Shown piece after piece: positions 1 through 11,822 of a stretch of 64,000 nt of DNA. Every line of letters begins with the position of its first letter. The first letter of the stretch is position 1. This stretch comes from Lunularia cruciata (Eukaryota > Streptophyta > Marchantiopsida > Lunulariales > Lunulariaceae): the NCBI GenBank assembly GCA_948567375.1, contig OX419759.1, positions 33,705,493-33,769,492 on the forward strand, read 5' to 3'. Below the pieces are notes generated by a model. That model saw nothing but the letters and a program-made list of their open reading frames with translations. It was not told where the DNA came from and searched no databases. The position numbers and the translations under genes were made by a program.

Positions 1-320
1 GGTTACAGTGAACATTTAATTACTGTGGTGACAGAGTTGATTTTACTTCATCGCAGTATTCGAAGCAGCTCGAGATTCCATGAAAGCTTATAACAATTAT
101 AGATTCTAAGGATCCAGGCTCTAGAGGGCTGCTCCTCGGGAGGAAACGATGCCACAATGCTCTTCTTTCCCCCTTCGAGCTGATTTGAACCACCATCGTG
201 GTGTCATCACTGAGTAGAACTATAGACAGTAGAGTCAATGATCACGAGCAGAAATTTAGCGTAGATTCAATTTATCCTGCAGTCAGCAGAGGTTGTGTCT
301 GGTTGCACCGAACGTATCAT
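1..320. repeat. Direct repeat of the DNA at 33268-33590 (ROCO 3' flank)
   Basis: This stretch matches 33268-33590 in the same orientation at clearly high but imperfect similarity, for example the shared segments around 'cttcatcgcagt' and 'ggatccag'. It lies just beyond the 3' end of the ROCO gene, and its partner lies beyond the 3' end of the ROCO pseudogene. It therefore marks one edge of a direct segmental duplication. No gene is seen in it. Confidence 0.75.
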
Positions 321-1500
321 TTGGCACAGCACTCGGATAGGTTACAAAACCAGAACGTTAGATCAAAGGTTTTGAATTCGACCTCCTCAACAAGATGAGC
401 TTCTAAATCCCAATTTCAAAAGCTGTGTTGCAGGAGAAGTCTCAGTCTGTAGAAGAAGATTAGAACCAAGAAACTTATCCCCTTGATATACTGTGTATAT
501 GAGGTTATGGTGGGCGATACCACATGTACAAATCTGGTAATACAGGGTATTCGGGGTACTCCAAGGGTGGATCTTCAGGAGCTTTTAGATATCGGGATAG
601 TTAAGAATGTTGTGACAGGGCTTAATAAGTGGAACCAGTAAGAGCTGATAACGTTTGTTTCGACACCTGATTTCTCTCATTGTCTCATGTTCCCTGAAGA
701 GGAGAAGCATTCCACCTAAGGCTCTCCTGTAGACTTGTCTTGGTAGTGTTGTGTCTACGACCGTCCTCAAATCAGGAGGAGCATCCGGTTTGATTGAAAT
801 GGTAACAAGTACGACAGTCGGGAACCCCTGATGAGAACGTTGACGTTAATGTTTGTTCCCATTTTCTCAATTTGATTTTCAACATGAGCTGCACCAAAAT
901 GAGCTTCTAAACGCACTTTCAAAAGTTGTGTTGCAGGAGAAGTCTGAGTCAATCGTAGAAGAATAGAACTTAAAAACTTGAACCTTAGATCACGAAGTTA
1001 TCCCATTGATATGTTGTCTTTATGACATTGCGGTGGGCGCTTCCATATGTACTGATCTGGTAATACAGGGTATTTGAGGTACTCAAATTGTGGATATTCA
1101 AGCGCTTTCATGATGGAAGAGTACGTTGAGAAGGTTGTAACGGAGCTTAATAAATGGACACAGTAAGAAAGGATAATGTTTTCTTGTCATCTGATACCGC
1201 TCATTGTTATTTCCCTACTCCGGAAGAGGGGAACCATTCGTAGCCTCAGGCTCTCCTCTAGACTTGTCTCGGTGGATAGTGGTGTGACTACGAACGTTAT
1301 CAAATCCGTAGCACCCATCTTTGATGGAAAGGCTAACATATGTCAATATGTTAGCCTTTTGCAACAAGTACAAAAGATGGAAACCTCGGATGAGAACATC
1401 GACGTTAATGTTTACTCCCTTTTCACAGTTCGGGATTGGTTGCCACAGGACTTACAGCAAATGGTTAGCTTGCAATTTCGTAGCGTCTGATACATATCTC
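310..1500 (+). pseudogene. Tandemly duplicated, decayed coding module downstream of ROCO
   Basis: Two diverged direct copies (about 310-830 and about 860-1460, offset roughly 505-555 bp) carry the same broken coding sequence on the plus strand. Recognisable peptides are IIWHSTRIGYKTRTLDQRF, then FKSCVAGEV, then NLVIQGIRGTPRVDLQELL ending in NKWNQ and a stop. A third copy lies inverted at 33590-33900, inside the tail of the ROCO pseudogene, where the first part is still open (VIWQGTRTGY to ELKP). Conservation of the peptide across copies with different stops suggests it was once protein-coding. I do not recognise the family. It could be an alternative C-terminal tail of a ROCO relative, but that is only inferred from its position. 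Confidence 0.5.
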
Positions 1501-1687
1501 AATTACCTATCATGACATTACAGCAGTAGGTTCTCAGTTAGAACTGGTCTGGACTTCCTGCAGAAGATATACGCTTGCAAGTCACTGAAATATTAGGTGG
1601 AATCTTGTGGAGGAGAAACAGTAGACTTCCATTAGCTTCATTAATCCGAGGTCTAGATCTAACATTAGGTACATCACGAGGATTGGC

Positions 1688-4600
1688 TCAAATACAGTCC
1701 AATGTATTGTTTCGCATTCCCTTCAGCATGCACTCCTGGCATAACCACGCATAGCCACCGTTCTCTAGATTGCGATATTTAACCCTGTGCATTCGGAAGA
1801 GTTCACAATATCTACCCCGGAGCTGTGGTTCAAGCTTGTCTCTCATGCAGGACCAGGCCTCGTTCATCTGAGTGCGTGTCAAGTCCCCGTCGGGTTGGAA
1901 GTTCTGCGCAATGAAGTTGGCAATGCCTAGAGGTAGGGCTGCCTCAAGGTCGCCAAGCTCTGGTACAACTTGTCCCAAGCCAACAGTCACCTGGAGCCCC
2001 GCCTTCAAGCTGTATACTAGGATCTTGAAAGAGATGAGAGAGATGCGCGTCAACCACTCCTTGTTTGCTTTCATTACCAACAGCTCAAAACCGTCCTGGT
2101 CTTTAACAATATGATATCCAGTTGTGGACTCGCACATGAAATGCAAGCGGACTGGAGTCCCAAATAGTACAGTGGCTTTGGCTCTATGCAGTGTGGTCAC
2201 ATCACGCTTCGTAAAGTAGGGGCGTCTTGGTGTACCGGCTTGTGCCCATGAGTCATTAAAACCAACGATGCAATCTACCTTGGACATGATAGAAGCTCTG
2301 GTTGTCTGCAGCTTGTGCTGAATGGAGATTATGTGGTCTAGTTGCTCCTTTATTTGTAGCACACTATGCTGAACGTGTTTCAGCCGAGAGTGTACCCTAT
2401 CCAATTTATTGTCCAGTCCTTCCAGCTTCTGAAGCAAAACAGGATCCGAACAGGCCACAACTCCAGTAGCAGAATGGCTACCTTGAATTTCGACGTTCGA
2501 TATTGTTGAACTCGACCCAGAATGGAGCTGGGATTCAGGTTGAGCCAATGCTTCTTCATCCACTTCGACCAAAGTTTTCTTAGCATCTCCCAGGATTTGA
2601 TCGCCCCTAGTTTGAATATTCAGTAACATGTCCTCCACATCTGTTCTACCCAAGAGGTCACTGGCAAGCTCACTACCGGCAAGCAAGCTACACTGGTCCG
2701 CTGGCGGCCATGAATGTTCGTACTTCAACAGATATCCTTCATATGGAGGTTGGAGGCTGTGGCTATGTTGCAGAAGAGACTCAACATTCTTCCTAAACTG
2801 CTGTGTCAGGTGATCAATCAGGATGGCCTGTTCCTCTCCTCGATACTCAGACGGAGTGAGGTTTTCTACACATGCAGTTCGAAGGATGCCCAAGTTCAGA
2901 ACGACCCCGGGACATCCTTTAGGGGAAGAACAGAAAGTTCTTATCTCGTCGATGACTTTGATCATGACAAACTGTCTTGCAGCATCTGGAGTCTTGTTCT
3001 CCGATCCTTTGACTAAGATGTCCACATGATTCTGCACAATTTCATGACGTTGTTGCTCCACAATGATCTCATGGCCGTCCATGATGAACTGAACGTAGCC
3101 ACGAGAACATGTCACGTGCACGTTCGCTGCGTCCTTGAGCTTTCTCCGCAAAGTAATCTAGTACGCAAAGCAAGAAATCATACACACATGTGAAAAGAAG
3201 CAAAAGTACGAGTCCCTATAACCCTCAATACCCAGGCGTGACTACTGTGCATAGCATTATATTCGTGGTACCGTACTAGAACATTCTTTCAGCATAGCTA
3301 CTATTAACCACTCTCGTGTATAGTTGATAATTGTGCCCTTGCATCTGCATAAGATTGTTAAGTCGTCTGATTGTCGACATGTACACAGTACATGCCGCTT
3401 TCGAACAAAGCGGTGACACCAGGACATGCATATAACTTCAATCTTGGAAAACGAAAGTTTTGATAAAATTGCTGCTTCAGGACGATCAGTGTTATGTTTT
3501 ACCTGTAGCCGAGCAAAAAAGGCCGAAGTCAGTGAAGTCCTCCGGTCTTGGCACTGCAATCGAAAGCCCAAATAATGATGCTTGCCGGTGGCCGCGGAAG
3601 TCCATGACGGTCGGAGATCAGGATCCGTTTCACCCTTGCGGACAATGTGTGGGATGAAATACTGAGTTGGGAGTGGTCCACGAAGATCATCTACTTTGAA
3701 ACTCAAATCTAGTTTTACTAGAAGACTTTTGAGGATCTCCATGCTCACTGGTTTCCTTTTCGACCGCATTTCCCCGTCAACGATAGGTTGTAGAATTTGT
3801 TCCAGAACAAATTCGCTAACAAATCCAGATTGACTGAAATGAGCGGTATTGAGAGTTGGAATTCCATCTGCGTTGACATGATCATAAGGTTGTGCTTGAA
3901 AGTTATGCCCGCATGTGATCAGCTCACCTAAGAAAGCTTGGGAAAGCCAATTTGGAGATACTACAACTAGAGGGGAATCAGGAATGCAAACAATACTCCC
4001 CACGTCATGCAAGTAGGAGGTGATTGCATTCAAAACATCTGTTAGCTTCGAATCTTCCAATTCAGTCTCTAATTCTTTCAGGATATCTACTTTCGCTATG
4101 CAGAAGGTGTGAAATTCTTGAAGCTGGCAGATAGGGAAGTTTGGTATGTCTAGGTGGTCGCGTGCTAGAACCGAGCTAAGTTCCACACAAACTTCAGGGA
4201 CAGCTTGAAACCGTTCTTGAAACTGGATTTTGAAGAGGTGAAGAACCTGGTCCAAGACAGGAGAAACATGCTTTCTACTTGTAGCATCAAGGTAGAAAGG
4301 ATCAACATTGAGCTCCGGCAACAGCTCAATAACACCTTGGAATTCCTCCCGCAAAGCTTCCACTGCTCTGCTCGCCCACTCCGGTCTGTGATTGTTCGAT
4401 GTCATCAAATCGCGATGGGTAAGAACCACAAGTACTTGTGGGAGACTATGGCCCATCATTTGGGAGTTGGAGATGATGAACCTGAGCCATTCTCGCAGCT
4501 CCTTTTGCAGTGACGACTCAGGGTCACGTTTGATTTGCTTCTTCTTCTTCACTCCATCAAACGGGCTGAATACGAACAGGAAGATGGATGGTTGAGGCGC

Positions 4601-7057
4601 TTGCGGAAACAGCAAGTCCTGGAGTGCTCGAAAGATGTGCTGACCAGCCATATCCCATACGGCAATTTGCATCTCCTCGTCATTTTTCAGCAACTCGACC
4701 TCGATGCCTTTGGTTCTCCACAACGCGTCCCGTAACGTTTTCTTCCACTTGGATTCGTCGCGAATTATTCGCATCATCGTCTCCCTCAGCTGCGTCTTTC
4801 CTGTGGAGAACAATGATTGTGGGAGCGGGCCGAGTGGTATTACGAAAGGTTTCGCAAATCAAAGCCATGAACATAAAACAGGGCAAATTGAAACTTTTTC
4901 TATTAATGGTATTTATATTTTAAAATTTTTCTTGAATATAATGGGTTCTATGAGATATAGTGAAAAAGGAGACCGCGTAAGAAAGCTAAAGATGAAAAGA
5001 CCCCGTTCCAACCTTACAAGGGGAAGGAAAAAAAAATAAAAAAAATAACATGGGGCCGAGCCCCGAGAGATATGAAATATTATATTAGAGGCAGGTCCCG
5101 TAGAGACAAGTATCCATTTAGATTAGTTGAATTTAAAATAAATTTAAATGATTAGAGAATGTTTTAGGAATATTAAATTATGAAATATAATTTTAATATT
5201 TAAAATAATAAAATAAAATATTTAGAAATTTTTTATAAATATAAATTTTTTATCATATAATTTTAATAAAAAATTTCTTATCTATATTAAAAAAATATTT
5301 ATTTAAAAATTACTAAATTTTCATTAATTGAATAAATTAAATATTTCTATATTTTAATTCTAAAATAATTTTTGTTATCGAAATTAAATAAATTTTAACT
5401 ATTTAATAATAACATATTTCTCTAATTACAAAATTATATCATCAATCATTACATGAATGAAAAGACAAATCATGGTACCTGCATGGGGCGCACCGCATAA
5501 GAAAAGGCGTCCCGCTCTTGGGATGTTGAATTTCAACCTCACCCCTTTCAGAACAGCAAAATATGACTCAAGCTTCGCGTTCCGGGCCAAAGCCGCATCG
5601 ACCAGTGCCCGCTCACCAGCTGGCAAGTTCAAATCAACTAATCTCAAAGTAGAATTGACTTGCAATAAACCCATAAGAGTTTGGACGAGGGTCTTCGATG
5701 GGAATTCAACAGAGTTTCCACTCACTGCAAGGAAGCGCACCGAGGAGACGGTGATATTATATCGAAGATTTCTCAAAAAAACCTGACACAAATCGCTAAA
5801 ATAGCGCCAACTCAAATCGTCACTTCCCCTGATTCCCCTAAATAGTCCAGAATGAGGAGTTTCTGGTCTGTTTATCATACCACTTCTATCATCATTATAA
5901 TTATAACAATTATCATATCTAAATGTTATTGATTTTATAGAAAAAAAATTTCCTAAATTTTCTTTCAAAAAAATAATGAAAAATCCCATCATATCTCCAT
6001 CATATATATCGCATACAATATCAATAAATGGTACCCTAGTAATGTTAAATGAAAATAAATCTTTTAACCCCTCGAAGTGACCTTCGAACCTTCCCCATCC
6101 CCTCCAACATTCCACTGTCACAGCAACTGATTGAAGAGTTGTATTTGATTGCAAAGACAGGCCGATCTTCCTCCAACCTCCGTGAGTCATAGTGAGACTA
6201 AAATCGCATATGTACGTAAACCGGATGTCCTCTAGCGACCTGTTCATGGTCAACAGTTGCGGTAGAAACTCTCCCAGATCGGTAGTTTCCATTGTCAGAT
6301 GTAGCTTCTTAATCGATCGATTGCAATCGGTTCCCGTGAAGACACTCCGCAACAACTCGAGCCAGCCCTTCCTCTTCCTCCACTCATACGTACCGGTGGT
6401 AGGGTGTTGCTGGATGTCTAGGTACTCAAGACTCAGAGCATCCCGGACAAGGGCTCCCGCCAAGACTTTTACCTCATGAGCGTGCAAGTCGTCGACACCG
6501 TGGAAGATGACACTAATTAAATTAGGAGCATTGCCGATCACCTTCGCTATATCGTTTATCATGTTGGCCCCTAGCCAAATCCCACAAATCTCGAGGGCAG
6601 GATTGGATGACAGTTGTTTTATTAGATCCCCCCTTTCGTTCCCGAGAAGTATCTTGTATGCACTTTTTGGGAAAGGAAAAATCCACAGCCCGTCCAAGTT
6701 ACCAAGAGCATGTAAGGATCTCCGGCGCAACTCACTTGTCGAATTTAACGCATCGATTTGGAGAAAGAAAACTTCGTGATCCATCCAACTCCTTAGGAAG
6801 TTGAACATCAAATTGTCGTACTCCACCCAGTTCGAGGAAACACCCCGCATGTGATGCGGGGTGCCCAGTCGAAAGTTCGCCAAGCACCTACGGATATTAT
6901 CTTGTAACTCTTCCTCAGCGATATCTCCTCCCCCGCCTTCCTCTTCCTGGAGATTGCTGGTCGTGCTCGAAGGGTCCTCACCAATTGCAAGAGATTGGGT
7001 AGCTTTGTTTGGCACCTTGACAGTCGAGCCGCTTGCATCCCCGTTTAGTCCCGCCAT
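1688..7057 (-). CDS. LRR-Roc-COR (ROCO) GTPase protein, three exons
   Basis: Exons are 7057-5479, 4800-3503 and 3157-1688 (stop included), giving 1448 codons. Both introns are GT-AG and the phases fit (1 then 0). Residues about 60-515 are a leucine-rich-repeat region. The Roc GTPase follows: P-loop GAPHAGKT at 522-529 (its first Gly codon split by intron 1), G3 DMAG at 576-579, G4 THRD at 654-657 and G5-like DAT at 698-700. A COR domain follows from about 720, with the typical VVSPNWL. Exon 3 holds a likely coiled coil (1199-1253) and ends in a CQEC pair near 1432-1435. There is no kinase domain, unlike LRRK2. ROCO proteins are GTP-regulated dimeric scaffolds; this one's partners and role are unknown. 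The start ATG at 7057 heads MAGLNGDAS, which is conserved in the paralogous pseudogene. It looks intact. The coding exons are of normal composition apart from an AT-rich block near 5850-6060. Confidence 0.85.
3158..3502 (-). other. ROCO intron 2
   Basis: The donor is CTACAG|GTAAAACA and the acceptor GTACTAG|ATTACT. Phase is 0. Both sites are also present in the paralogous pseudogene (near 35080 and 34710), so that copy arose from genomic DNA and not by retroposition. Confidence 0.8.
4801..5478 (-). other. ROCO intron 1, AT-rich, with an inserted small element
   Basis: The donor reads GCAG|GTACCA at 5479/5478 and the acceptor CCACAG|GAAAG at 4801/4800. Joining the two rebuilds the Roc P-loop exactly, which is strong support for the intron. 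About 5100-5440 is extremely AT-rich, and a copy of the two-hairpin dispersed element lies at about 4960-5075. No coding potential is seen. Confidence 0.85.
4950..5082 (+). mobile_element. Two-hairpin dispersed element, copy A
   Basis: It contains the family landmarks in order: GACCGCGTAAGAAA, AAGACCCCGTTC, a purine-rich stretch, then ATGGGGCCGAGCCCCGA, which forms a short hairpin. The flanks carry similar GAGATAT sequences (left before the element, right just after GCCCCGA), consistent with an old target-site duplication. The copy is diverged: its first hairpin is degraded. It lies inside ROCO intron 1, opposite to the gene's strand. Confidence 0.6.
5850..6060 (-). other. AT-rich block within ROCO exon 1
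   Basis: This part of the LRR exon stays open but is much richer in A and T than its surroundings. It encodes an unusual run of F, I, K, N and Y, including FFIIFLKENLGNFFS and YDNCYNYNDD. The matching area of the ROCO pseudogene (about 36950-37200) has ordinary composition. It could be a local insertion, a fast-evolving loop, or a failed intron. Confidence 0.5.
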
Positions 7058-8030
7058 ACCCTCTCTTCACAACGGTACTGGACGGTAAAGCTGTCGTCAC
7101 CACTGACTATGAATGATCACGTTGTGCTACTAAGATTTCGAACAAAAATGAAATGTCGTTCTTGGTACGCGCAATCGTTCACTTCAGATCTGGAGACGAA
7201 TCTCCTCTGTGTCGGTAATATCTACATCTTTGAAAGATGAATCAGAGGGATATCTCCACAGCGGACAGTCCGATACACTACCACGCTATCACACTATCGA
7301 GGTGACTTACAGGGCAGGAAACATGTTATCTTCAAAATTAGCCCACCCACGAGGACAAGAAAACACTACCTCGATACCGGTGATCATGAAACTTCTGCGG
7401 TGATCATCAGATGATGCAAAAGAGATCCACCACGCCATACAGGAGAGGCTTTGATTGCATATTACGTATAGTCTATGTGATCGAGCAGGTGTGCTGCGAG
7501 TGGGGACCCGAGGATGGAAGTCATGCATAGGGCGATAAATTCATGGTAGTTAGAAAACATAGAACTAATGTCATTGAGCTTGATTCCTAGAATCGTCCCT
7601 ATCCGAGGGTAGAAAGACTTTGATGCTAATCAGTTACCAATGTCATGTTTTTTAATATATTAATTTATCTAGATTCAGTTTTAGAATAAAAAAAAAATAA
7701 TTAATTTTTAAAATTTATAATGTTTAAAATAAAAATTTCCTAAATATATTAAAAAAATTTATATTTAATTATAAATATTATTTTAAAATAAATAAAAATA
7801 AAAATTTTAGTTTCAAATAAATTCAATAGAGTGATAAAATTATAATTACAATTTTGATCAGAACAAGATCTATAATAATTTATTATATTAATTTAAATAT
7901 AAAAAATAAAATAAAATATTTCAAGTTATAAAAATTACACCAATTGAAAAATTAAATTAATAAAATTAAAATAAATAGATTTTCGATCAATACTGAAAGA
8001 CTTGAAATCAAACACAAAATTAAAGATGAT
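7058..8030. other. ROCO upstream region with AT-rich tract
   Basis: This is the 5' flank of the ROCO gene. Nothing gene-like is supported. About 7640-7960 is nearly pure A/T. Short stretches around 7540-7630 resemble 38130-38220 upstream of the ROCO pseudogene, so the flank belongs to the same duplication. Confidence 0.5.
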
Positions 8031-8475
8031 TATACAAGAGTCCTTTCTCCATTCTTGGCTTGTTATGGTCTTGGTGACAATTAAAATCTCGTTAGGGCCT
8101 TTATGTCTGCTATACATGAAGTGATGCATATGTACTGGTGGGTATTCTGTTTCCATTAAGCTCAAGGAGAAAGACATCTCCTTGTCAATGTCACGCTTTT
8201 GAATGTACTATATAGATACTACTAATGTACTTATACAGATTCCCCTCTAGAACAAAACAGATCAGGTACCAATGTCACGCTTTTGAATATTCTATCTTAT
8301 ACAGATTCCCCTCTAGAACAAAACAGAACCCCAGCTTTCCCCATTCTTGGCTTCTTATGGTCTTGCTGGCAGTTCGAATCTCGTGGGGGACTTTATATCT
8401 GATATACATGAAGTGATGCATGGGTACTGGTGGATATTCTGTTTCTATTAAGCTCAAGGAGGAAGTCTACCTCTC
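8030..8475. repeat. Local direct repeats, related to 38216-38370
   Basis: A segment of about 140 bp (8030-8170) recurs at 8325-8470, offset about 292 bp, with shared blocks such as CATTCTTGGCTT and TACATGAAGTGATGCAT. Between them a shorter unit carrying ATACAGATTCCCCTCTAG is repeated at 8231 and 8297. A third, more distant copy lies at 38216-38370, upstream of the ROCO pseudogene. The role is unknown; it may be an LTR remnant, because copia coding sequence starts directly after it. Confidence 0.65.
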
Positions 8476-9640
8476 TGAACCTGAAGGAAATCAAGTGCAA
8501 GGTGTTAAACATTTGGTTTGGAGAATGGAAAAGGCACTTGATAAGCCAAGCTAGTAGAATGTTAAATCTCAAAGAGAACTTTGTTATGCTCACGAAGCTC
8601 AATTTTAATCGAGTTATGAGATATGAAGCAACTTTTACTAGCAGACATCATCTAAATGAATTATTCTTGTAATTCTGTGTATAGATGACTTAATTAATCA
8701 CCATCGGGGATCAATTTAAACCAAGGTATGATGTAGATTTATACTACTGTGGACATCATTTGCAGGAATTTCGTTTATGTAGGAAAACTTAATAATTATT
8801 GCGGTTGATGATAAAGGATTTGGAATCTACGAATTGGTCTCTCCACATCTTCCGGAATGAAAGATATTGGGATTACGGATTAGTGTCCTAGCTTGGAAGT
8901 AAAAATGAGAGTAGATTGAACACATCTTACGTGAGTATGTTATATTGACTCGGTCTTGTCCAAATACAAGATAGAAGATTGCAAAGGAGTTGTACAGTAG
9001 TAAGCACTGAAAAAGTAATATTTGATTGAGTGGGAAAAATGCTGGATGAGAATCTACACAAAAGAATGGTTCGATATTCTATTTACGTGACCCGATCAAG
9101 GCCAAATGTAGCATACGCAATGTCACAGATTAGTAAATGTATTGCAAGACCCTATAGGTCATACACAAAGCAAGTTGTTTGTTACTTTAAAGGCACCAAA
9201 TCTTTTGGTTTGGTGCATTTAAAATAACTCAATATCAATAAGATTTATCTCTGGTTATGCATTTACTTTAGGCTGTGCAGCCATGAGTGATTTGGCTAAG
9301 AAACGACCAATTGTTCTATTGAGCTCTACCAAGGTTGAGTATCAGGTGTTCACAAATGGACCATGTGGGGTGATTTGGTCAAGAAAACTTCTGTTAGAGA
9401 TTGGGTTTTGGAAGAGAGAACCTACTGTAACCTTTGGAGACAACTTGAGCTTAATTTATCTCACACTCAATTGGTTATTACACTCTAGAACAAAGTACTT
9501 ACAGACCCAACATCATTTTGTGTGTGAAAAGTTAAAAGCATGAGATTGATGTCATTGGTATTCAGGAGAATAGCAAGCGGCAGGTTATTTTACGGAAGGT
9601 CTATCTAGGGGCTAAACTCAGAAAGTTTTGATTTCAAGCT
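8470..9640 (+). mobile_element. Decayed Ty1/copia pol fragment (RT to RNase H)
   Basis: Conceptual translation shows reverse-transcriptase peptides EPEGNQVQGVKHLVWRMEKA and an LCIDDLI (YVDD-like) site near 8680. RNase H peptides follow: SRPNVAYAMSQISKC (about 9090-9140), IVLLSSTKVEY (9310-9345) and LHSRTKYLQTQHHFV (9479-9525). The order and motifs are those of the 3' half of copia pol. Stops and frameshifts break it into short frames. The gag and protease parts are absent, and integrase is not seen here. Confidence 0.8.
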
Positions 9641-9870
9641 AACATAAAAAAGATAATAAATAGCATTCTCTAAGAACATAACAACTAAGCGATTTAGAAA
9701 GTATACAGTAAGTAAGTAAGTAAGTAAGTAGGAGTGTGACATTACTAGTTTATATTTCGAATATTCCAAAATGGAACTGTCAAGTAAAGCTAATGACTGA
9801 CAGTAAGTATAACAATTTCAATGATTCAGTAAAGCACCATCCTAAAATATCCTTGACGAAGAGAAACAGT
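9640..9870. repeat. Copia 3' flank shared with 47600-47880, with TAAG microsatellite
   Basis: The DNA after the RNase H relic resembles the DNA after the second copia relic (47600-47880), including CAATGATTCAGTAAAGCACC versus CAATGAATCAGTTGAGCACC. It may be the remains of a 3' LTR. A TAAG repeat of about six units lies at 9706-9731. Confidence 0.55.
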
Positions 9871-9936
9871 ACCCTGTACAGTAACAGAAAAGAACTATAG
9901 CATTTCAACTTTCTGGTTTTTCTTATTTTTCCTTTA

Positions 9937-10049
9937 TCAAGTGGGGCTTACCCCCATTTTACCTTTATCGTTTTTCCTTTGTACGGGCTTGATGGGGTCT
10001 TCCCATCCTTGGTCTTTTCCACGCGGTCGCCCCTTATCCCTTCGTCAAG
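9937..10049 (-). mobile_element. Two-hairpin dispersed element, copy C, with empty-site comparison
   Basis: In minus orientation it runs from AGGGGCGACCGCGTGG through GGATGGGAAGACCCCATC (hairpin) to a near-hairpin TGGGGGTAAGCCCCA. It interrupts the tandem module: modules 2 and 3 read CTTCATCAAGTTGTATAA at this point without the insert. The flanks CCTTTATCAAG (9931-9941) and CCTTCGTCAAG (10039-10049) look like an imperfect target-site duplication. Confidence 0.7.
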
Positions 10050-10611
10050 TTCTATAAAATATGAGCAAGCTCAGGACACGCTTACGGGGCAAAGAACGCC
10101 GCAGCGGACAGCTGTTTCGTGGACGGTGGAAGTGGGCGACACGTAATGATGACGAGTGGGATTGATATCTGGTCTCGTAGCACTGGAAACTTGCATCAGG
10201 TCGTACCTGGATCGAGTCACTACTGGAAGGACCAAGTCCACGAGGGTAATCGTCAGATACTCATGCTCAGCTCAGCAACTACTACGTTGGAGATCGCTGA
10301 TATCCAATTGGCTTGCTCTCGCTTCTTAATCTGCTGGTGTCGTCAGGGAAACCAATACTGTAAAAGACGTCATATGCGGAAAGCGAATGTCCCGATTGGC
10401 CTGGTCTAGCTTTAATCGTGTCCGTGACCCCCCTCAATCATATCAAGTTTTTTTTTATAAATTTAGTTGAATCCAAATATAATTTCAATTGTATGTTGAA
10501 AACTTGTCTTCAACAATACTTTTTTGATTTCTGCATCACGTTATGTACGATGCAATTCATCATACGGCTTGATGTATTCACGTACGTTTAATGGAATTTT
10601 CCCAATTTTTA

Positions 10612-10745
10612 GTGTTTACTAAGAGAAATAGGCGACTGCGTAGGAAAACCGAAGGATGGGAAGACCCCATCAAACCATACAAGGGAGAGAAGAAAAGTAA
10701 TATGGGGCTAAGCCCCAATAGAGTCTACATGAGGTGTTTCCTAAG
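10612..10745 (+). mobile_element. Two-hairpin dispersed element, copy B
   Basis: It reads GGCGACTGCGTAGGAAAA, then GGATGGGAAGACCCCATC (perfect hairpin), then ATGGGGCTAAGCCCCA (perfect hairpin). Its flanks GTGTTTACTAAG (10612-10623) and GTGTTTCCTAAG (10734-10745) match at 11 of 12 bases, the best target-site-duplication candidate in the family. It interrupts module copy 1 and is absent from copies 2 and 3. Confidence 0.7.
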
Positions 10746-11129
10746 CGGTCTCTCTTTTCTCATTTATCATAAATCATAAAGGTGCTTTACACTTGTGTTC
10801 TAAGTTGTCTACTGAGCAGGAAAATTTGAGAGCACCGAAGAGAGCCATACAGAGATGTAGTTGAAATTTCATTGCATAACATGGACACGAATGATCAGGC
10901 GTCAACTACCCTAGATACTCTAGATGAAGAAGACTGCGATTTTATGTTCTGCTGTGCGTCAAAGACTTGGTACTTTGACTTTATTATGGAGGAGATGTGT
11001 TGTTGCGCTTCGAAAATCGTCTGCCACTCCTTGATAATGCTTAGTCTCCCCACCCGGAGCTGTACTGCTGCCAATCCATCTTTCAATTACGGCTCTCGTG
11101 GACACTTGTATCGGATACGATACACTTAG

Positions 11130-11690
11130 GTCTATTTTTCGTGTAATAACAGAGCGTCAATGAACTGACAACTTCTTGGAATACCTTTCTTCTAATTGGG
11201 AATGGTCCGATGTGAGCAAAAAAATTAGCTCCTACTTACGTCATCGGTTGGATGTAAATTATCTTCATATGGTGATAATCTTTCGAACCAAAAATTCATA
11301 TGGTAAATCCATCTAGCCAAAAGTTCTTACAGGGGAAGTATTCTATTTTCAATGTGTTTCTTGACAAGATCAAAATCAACCATTTCTAACTTAAAATTCT
11401 ACTTTTCGTGATGAACCATACGGAAGCGACTCGCTCGACCTCCCAACACACTTTCGATTTTTGAGTTTGAATTTATATGAATTCTCAGGTGTGACAAACC
11501 ATATAGAAGCGACTCGCTCGACCTCTCAAAACCCTTTTGACTTTTGAGGTTGAATTTATATGAATTCTCAGGTGTGACATTGACATGGTATTTTATTAAT
11601 GCGAAACAGTGTTATGACACAAAATTAACAAGTAACTCAATTCGATAGATATCTGATCTCGACGACGACGCATCTCGACCCAGCTCTTGG
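11130..11690. repeat. Repeat block X, shared with 28640-29090 and 53465-55050
   Basis: Shared phrases include GACAACTTCTTGGA, TAGCTCCTAC and AACTCAATTCGAT. A smaller internal direct repeat (GAAGCGACTCGCTCGACCTC at about 11424 and 11505) lies inside it. No coding sequence is supported. Confidence 0.6.
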
Positions 11691-11822
11691 GCTATTCGAT
11701 TCCAGCCTCACACCCTTCAGAATAGCAAAATATGACTCAAGCTTCGCGTTCCGGGCCAAAGCCGCATCGACCAATGCTCGCTCACCAACCAGCCCCCAAG
11801 CTGATCTCAAAGTAGAAAATAC
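11690..11822 (-). pseudogene. Fragment of ROCO exon 1 (3' end of LRR), copy a
   Basis: The minus strand encodes GERALVDAALARNAKLESYF and VLKG-like VRLESNSPRAG, nearly identical to the last part of the ROCO LRR exon (5490-5650). It stops before the P-loop half-codon, and homology on the other side ends at AAAGTAGAA. It is a short captured or left-over piece within the tandem array and is not an independent gene. Confidence 0.8.

Larger units (their letters stand above)
9870..11130. repeat. Tandem module, copy 1
   Basis: The module starts with CCTGTACAGTAACAGAAAAG and ends near TTACGGCTCTCGTGGACAC. It recurs at 11815-12735 and 13040-13924, with end pieces at 24395-24520 and 49190-49720. Shared landmarks are TGCATCAGGTCGTACC, CTGGTGTCGTCAGGGAAACC and GATTTTATGTTCTGCTGTG. 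Copy 1 is longer because two small dispersed elements are inserted in it. I see no convincing gene; small open frames differ between copies. Confidence 0.7.

Noticed and set aside
8355-8390. GTTCGAATC resembling a tRNA T-loop
   Set aside because: No matching acceptor stem, D arm or anticodon arm could be built around it, and it is part of a local repeat with changes at this site.
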